From assembly GCA_001603275.1 (NCBI GenBank), contig LUYM01000030.1, positions 124,001 through 188,000 of the forward strand: DNA of 64,000 nucleotides, in the 5' to 3' direction. Position 1 is the stretch's first letter. The number at the start of each line of letters is the position of its first letter. Of this stretch, positions 60,967 through 64,000 are shown piece by piece. The position numbers and the translations under genes are program-made. The stretch comes from Actinomycetales bacterium Actino_02 (GTDB lineage Bacteria; Actinomycetota; Actinomycetes; Propionibacteriales; Propionibacteriaceae). Below the pieces are notes generated by a model. That model did no database searches and had not been told where the DNA came from. It saw only the letters and a program-made list of their open reading frames with translations.

Positions 60967-61206
60967 GTGCACCAACGGCCCACCCGGACCGAGATCGCCG
61001 TGTTGATCGACCAAGCGCGGATAGATCGGCATTTGTCGATCCGTACCGTGGCGCGGATCGCCGGCGTCCCGCCATCGACGATGCAGGGCTGGCTGTCAGC
61101 GCGGCATTTCCCGACTCCTGCGCTCCGCCCGCGTTTCCAGAAGCTGGTGGATCTGCTCGAGCTCACCGACCAGCTGCATCCCGGGCTCTGGCTCGACGAG
61201 GAGTGA
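60967..61206 (+). CDS. Small helix-turn-helix protein, copy 1
   Basis: A 79-residue protein that is almost wholly one HTH domain: TEIAVLIDQARIDRHLSIRTVARIAGVPPSTMQGWLSARHFPTPALRPRFQKLVDLLELTD. The pattern LSxRxxARxAGxPPxTxQGW is that of XRE-like DNA-binding heads found at the N-terminus of large signalling ATPases in actinobacteria, but here nothing follows it. Half of its positions match the next small protein. The GTG at 60967 has ACAGGA upstream, seven bases away. It lies downstream of a heavily folded leader. Confidence 0.72.
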   Translation: MHQRPTRTEIAVLIDQARIDRHLSIRTVARIAGVPPSTMQGWLSARHFPTPALRPRFQKLVDLLELTDQLHPGLWLDEE

Positions 61207-61261
61207 GCCGGGACCTGTAGCGATTCCGGGCACCCATCGCCGGCCGGGTGGAGAATGAGCC

Positions 61262-61486
61262 ATGCTCACCCCCGAGCGCTGGTCCGAGTTCGCCGTCCTC
61301 CTGGACCACACGCGCAAGACCCGACATCTCTCGGTTCGGGCGGCCGCACGAGTGGCCGGAGCACCACCGACGACAGTCCAAGGCTGGCTGGCCGGGACCC
61401 ATTGCCCGTCAGAAAACTCGCGTCCGCAGTTCCTGGCGCTGGTCTGTGAACTCGGCCTGGACGAACAGCTGCCGCCGGGTTGGTGA
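61262..61486 (+). CDS. Small helix-turn-helix protein, copy 2
   Basis: A 74-residue protein, paralogous to the gene 55 bases upstream: SEFAVLLDHTRKTRHLSVRAAARVAGAPPTTVQGWLAGTHCPSENSRPQFLALVCELGLDEQLPPGW. Both start with a W/E-x-A/V-x-L segment, share the ARxAGxPPxTxQGWL recognition region, and end (Q)LxPG(L/W). GGAG precedes the ATG at 61262. It stops six bases from the convergent peptidase gene. Tandem duplication followed by divergence is the simplest reading; a joint DNA-binding or anti-repressor role is possible but unproven. Confidence 0.72.
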   Translation: MLTPERWSEFAVLLDHTRKTRHLSVRAAARVAGAPPTTVQGWLAGTHCPSENSRPQFLALVCELGLDEQLPPGW

Positions 61487-61492
61487 GCCCGC

Positions 61493-63061
61493 CTACTCCG
61501 CTGTCGGAGTGGCCGTCGGCGTGGGTGTCGGTGTGGGCGTCGGACTCGGCGGGTCCTCCACGGCCGCGGTGACGACGGCACTGGCCGCCGAGGAGACCTG
61601 GACGGTGCCGTACCCCGAACGCCGACCAGTGACCACCACGCGCAGGCTTGCCCCGAGCTGGGCCTCGGTGATCACGAACTGAGCGGAGGTGGCGCCCTCG
61701 ATGGCCGTATCCCCGGCGTACCACTGGTAGGCCAGGCTGGTCGGGGTGGGCGTCCATCCCGAAACGGTCGCCGACAAGGTGCTGCCCACCGTGGTCGTGC
61801 CGCTGACCACCGGGGCAGGGGTGGCCGTGAACGCCTTGACCACCTTCACCTTTGCGGTGGTGATGCTCTTGTCGGAGTAGCCGGCCAGCTTGGCGGTGAC
61901 CCGCACCGAGAGCTTGTGACCGACATCAGAGCTCCGCGGCACGTAGGTGGCGGCGGTCTGCTTCTTGATGGTCTTGCCGTCGCGCAGCCACTGGTAGCTG
62001 ACCGTGGTCGGAGTCGGGCTCCAGGTGCCCAGATCGACGCCGAGCGCCGTCCCGGCCACCGGCTCCCCGGCGAGACGGACGCCGCTGGCCACGAACACTC
62101 CGCGGTAGATCTCGGCGGTTCCCGGTGAGGTCTTCGTGATCGCCAACGCGCCGGAGGTGGCTGTCACGACAACTCGGATCACCGTGTTGTAGTCGGCCGC
62201 CACGAGCTGGTAGCTGGCCGCCGTGGCACCGGCGATCGGCGCCTTATTGCGCGTCCACTGGTAGCTGAGCGTTGCTCCGTCCGGCACCCAGGTGCCCGGC
62301 ACCGCGGTCAGGGTCAGTCCGACGCGGGGGCTGCCGCCGATGTTGGGATAGCTGCGCGGGGCGGGCAGGAACGGCACCGGCACAGTGGTGCTCTGGTAGG
62401 GCCAGGTGGTGCTGTGGGCGCGAGAGATCGTGGGCAGACAGGCCGGTTGCCCGGTCACGCCGCACGGCCCAGTCAGCGGGACGGTCACCGGAACCCCGGT
62501 CCACCATGAGGTCTGCTTCATGGCGCCATCCCAGGTCAGTGAGATGTGCACGTGGTTCTTGTGGTTGGCTGTGTACGACCCGCGGCTGGCCATCTTCCGC
62601 CAGCCCAGCTCGGGGTAGTAGGTCGACCAGATCCGCTGGTTCCAGATGATGTACATCACACCGAGCCGGCGGGCCACCTCACCATTGTTGGCGGTCATCC
62701 ACTTCAGCGCCTGATCGACCCGGGTCCGCTGCGACTTGTACTTGACGTCCATGTGCCAGTCGAGAGCTCGTCCCTCCTTGTGCTCGGAGGTGGTGCCGAC
62801 ATTGCAGCCGCGGGAGATGCCCGACGAGCCGCCGCCCCAGGTCGCGATCAGCAGGCTCAGCAGCGCCTTGGTTCCGGGCTTCGCGCTCGGCGTGCACCGG
62901 GACTGTGGATCGTAGCCGGGGTGCTGGTCGATGGTGGCACTGGCCAGGGTCTGCGGAGGGTAGGGGCTCTTCGCCACGGCGGAGGGAACCGCCACCGGGC
63001 TCGTCCACAGCAGGACGGTCGCCAGCGCGGCGGCGATGGTTGCGGTCAGGCGTCTGGCCAT
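61493..63061 (-). CDS. Secreted LAS-type peptidase-like protein with Ig-like repeats
   Basis: The 522-residue protein has a signal peptide (RRLTATIAAALATVLLWTSPVAVPSAVA). Residues about 40-190 resemble the actinobacterial peptidoglycan-linked LAS metallopeptidase fold (D-Ala-D-Ala carboxypeptidase/M15 superfamily): SEHKEGRALDWHMDV offers His and Asp zinc ligands and NHKNHVHISLTW the final HxH. Three Ig-like repeats follow (pattern GTW.P....SYQW.R.G), then a Pro/Thr tail (PTPTPTPTPTATPTAE). The ATG at 63061 has GGAAGGG upstream and gives the signal peptide. The enzyme role is inferred. Confidence 0.8.
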   Translation of the reverse strand: MARRLTATIAAALATVLLWTSPVAVPSAVAKSPYPPQTLASATIDQHPGYDPQSRCTPSAKPGTKALLSLLIATWGGGSSGISRGCNVGTTSEHKEGRALDWHMDVKYKSQRTRVDQALKWMTANNGEVARRLGVMYIIWNQRIWSTYYPELGWRKMASRGSYTANHKNHVHISLTWDGAMKQTSWWTGVPVTVPLTGPCGVTGQPACLPTISRAHSTTWPYQSTTVPVPFLPAPRSYPNIGGSPRVGLTLTAVPGTWVPDGATLSYQWTRNKAPIAGATAASYQLVAADYNTVIRVVVTATSGALAITKTSPGTAEIYRGVFVASGVRLAGEPVAGTALGVDLGTWSPTPTTVSYQWLRDGKTIKKQTAATYVPRSSDVGHKLSVRVTAKLAGYSDKSITTAKVKVVKAFTATPAPVVSGTTTVGSTLSATVSGWTPTPTSLAYQWYAGDTAIEGATSAQFVITEAQLGASLRVVVTGRRSGYGTVQVSSAASAVVTAAVEDPPSPTPTPTPTPTATPTAE

Positions 63062-63212
63062 GGCGGCCCTTCCAGCAGGGGGTGGTTGCACCTTACCTAT
63101 CCGAGGAGCGGTGCGACCGGTGTCTGCCATCCCGGGCGAGGTGGCAGTTTGGTGCCGACACTGCCGACTTCCGTCGGAACCAGAGGTCCGACGGTGACCG
63201 CGACGACCAGGG

Positions 63213-64000
63213 TCAGGCCGCGGCCAGCGGGGACGGGTTGGCCGATGCGGTCGGCGCGGGCACCACATTGGCCGGTGCGGACGGGGTGACCTGCGGATCC
63301 GGAGCCGGCGTCGCCGACACCCAGGATGCGGCCACCGGAACGGTCGGCTCGGAGATCACCTTGATCGTCCGGTAGCCCGACTTGGCGGCGGTCACCTTCA
63401 CCGTGATCGCCTTGCCCGCCAGCTCGGCCGACAGCACGAGGGTCGACTTGGTGGCCTTGGAGATGGCGACGCCGTCGGCGTACCACTGGTAGCTCAGCGT
63501 GGACGGCTTGGGCGACCAGGTGCCCACGATCACGCTCAGCTTGGCGCCGGCCACCAGCGAACCGCGCACCTGCGGGATCGGTGCCTTGCTGAACTGGCGC
63601 AGCACCTTGGTCTTGGCCGAGGTGAGGGTCTTGGTCTGGTAGCCGGTGCTGGCCCCGGTCACCTTCACCGAGAGCTGATGCTTGTTGTCGGAGCTCTTCA
63701 CCTTGTAGGTGGCCTTCGTGGCGCCGGAGATCTTCTTGCCGTCGCGCAGCCACTGGTAACGCAGCGTCTCCGGCTCCGGAGCCCACGTGCTCACTCCCGC
63801 GGTGAGGGTGTTGCCCGGCGAGAAGACCCCGGAGATGCTGGCCACTCCGGTGGCGAACTGGGCCAAGGTCACCTTGGCGGTGGCCGCCGAGGTGCGGGTG
63901 GTAGAGCTGCCGCTGGTCGGCTTGGCGGTCACCTGAACCCGCAGCGTCTTGCCGCCGAAGCTGGGCAGAACTTCCAGGGACGCGTCGGTGGCGCCCTCGA
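63213..64000 (-). CDS. Ig-like repeat surface protein, 5' end outside the window
   Basis: An open frame enters from the right edge and ends at 63213, at least 262 residues. It holds the same Ig-like repeat (VGTWSPKPSTLSYQWYADGVAISKATKSTLVL; STWAPEPETLRYQWLRDGKKISGATKATY) found in the neighbouring peptidase gene, and a Pro/Ala tail (TPAPDPQVTPSAPANV). Repeats about 85-90 residues apart carry the conserved YQW and AxxSxY positions. It is likely secreted and cell-wall associated or a longer adhesin/hydrolase. The 151-base gap to the peptidase gene shows no clear promoter or hairpin. Confidence 0.8.
   Translation of the reverse strand, partial: EGATDASLEVLPSFGGKTLRVQVTAKPTSGSSTTRTSAATAKVTLAQFATGVASISGVFSPGNTLTAGVSTWAPEPETLRYQWLRDGKKISGATKATYKVKSSDNKHQLSVKVTGASTGYQTKTLTSAKTKVLRQFSKAPIPQVRGSLVAGAKLSVIVGTWSPKPSTLSYQWYADGVAISKATKSTLVLSAELAGKAITVKVTAAKSGYRTIKVISEPTVPVAASWVSATPAPDPQVTPSAPANVVPAPTASANPSPLAAA

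Noticed and set aside
1-64000. Genome-wide architecture-imparting motif GGACG/CGTCC
   Set aside because: The pentamer looks very common, but I cannot count or test strand skew reliably by eye, and codon use may explain it.

Overview
The window is GC-rich actinobacterial chromosome. Gene content fits the Propionibacteriales, probably a facultatively anaerobic member of the Propionibacteriaceae: an anaerobic GlpABC glycerol-3-phosphate dehydrogenase, acetate kinase with phosphotransacetylase, a MurJ/MviN flippase fused to a pseudokinase, a DUF6049 protein beside the CCA enzyme, many GTG starts, and almost exclusive G/C in third codon positions. The genus is inferred, not shown. I saw no rRNA, tRNA, CRISPR array, phage module or transposase gene.

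Layout. 1-3.4 kb: the end of an unknown gene, a methyltransferase gene broken by an in-frame amber codon, yaaA, and a secreted beta-helix protein. 3.4-11.7 kb: a glycerol locus. A SorC-type regulator and glpABC lie on the minus strand; glpF and glpK diverge on the plus strand, across about 540 bp of regulatory DNA. 11.7-19.5 kb: envelope and RNA genes (MurJ-pseudokinase, DUF6049, CCA enzyme, HAD phosphatase). 19.5-31.5 kb: a MarR/MFS pair with a clear operator, an acyl-CoA ligase, a sigma factor with its membrane partner, DNA glycosylase Tag, an EamA exporter, a DUF559 protein, an MscS channel, a flavin monooxygenase/FMN reductase duo and a septum-formation lipoprotein. 31.7-43.7 kb: a two-component system, photolyase, ketopantoate reductase, a LacI regulator with an oxidoreductase, MFS and zinc dehydrogenase, and LysE/AsnC. 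43.9-46.9 kb: a beta-glucoside PTS permease controlled by a LicT/BglG antiterminator through a recognisable RAT-terminator leader. 47-56 kb: MFS, kinase, DUF2200, MATE, a lipoprotein, ackA-pta. 56-64 kb: endonuclease IV, a second acyl-CoA ligase, a CoA-disulfide reductase/rhodanese with a CsoR/CstR-type operator, two tandem small HTH proteins downstream of a folded element, a LAS-type peptidase with Ig-like repeats, and an Ig-repeat protein cut by the window edge.

The most unusual signal is non-coding. Three related short palindrome families with GGGAC/GTCCC cores recur at eleven places, mostly in gaps and often between convergent genes; one copy is read into the C-terminus of a MATE transporter. 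Other repeat arrays (CGGTAGCG arrays, a four-copy inverted array at 27.5 kb) and multi-hairpin foldbacks (31.6, 42.4 and 60.8 kb) also occupy gaps. They look like REP-type elements spread by a transposase elsewhere in the genome, but no such gene is present here.
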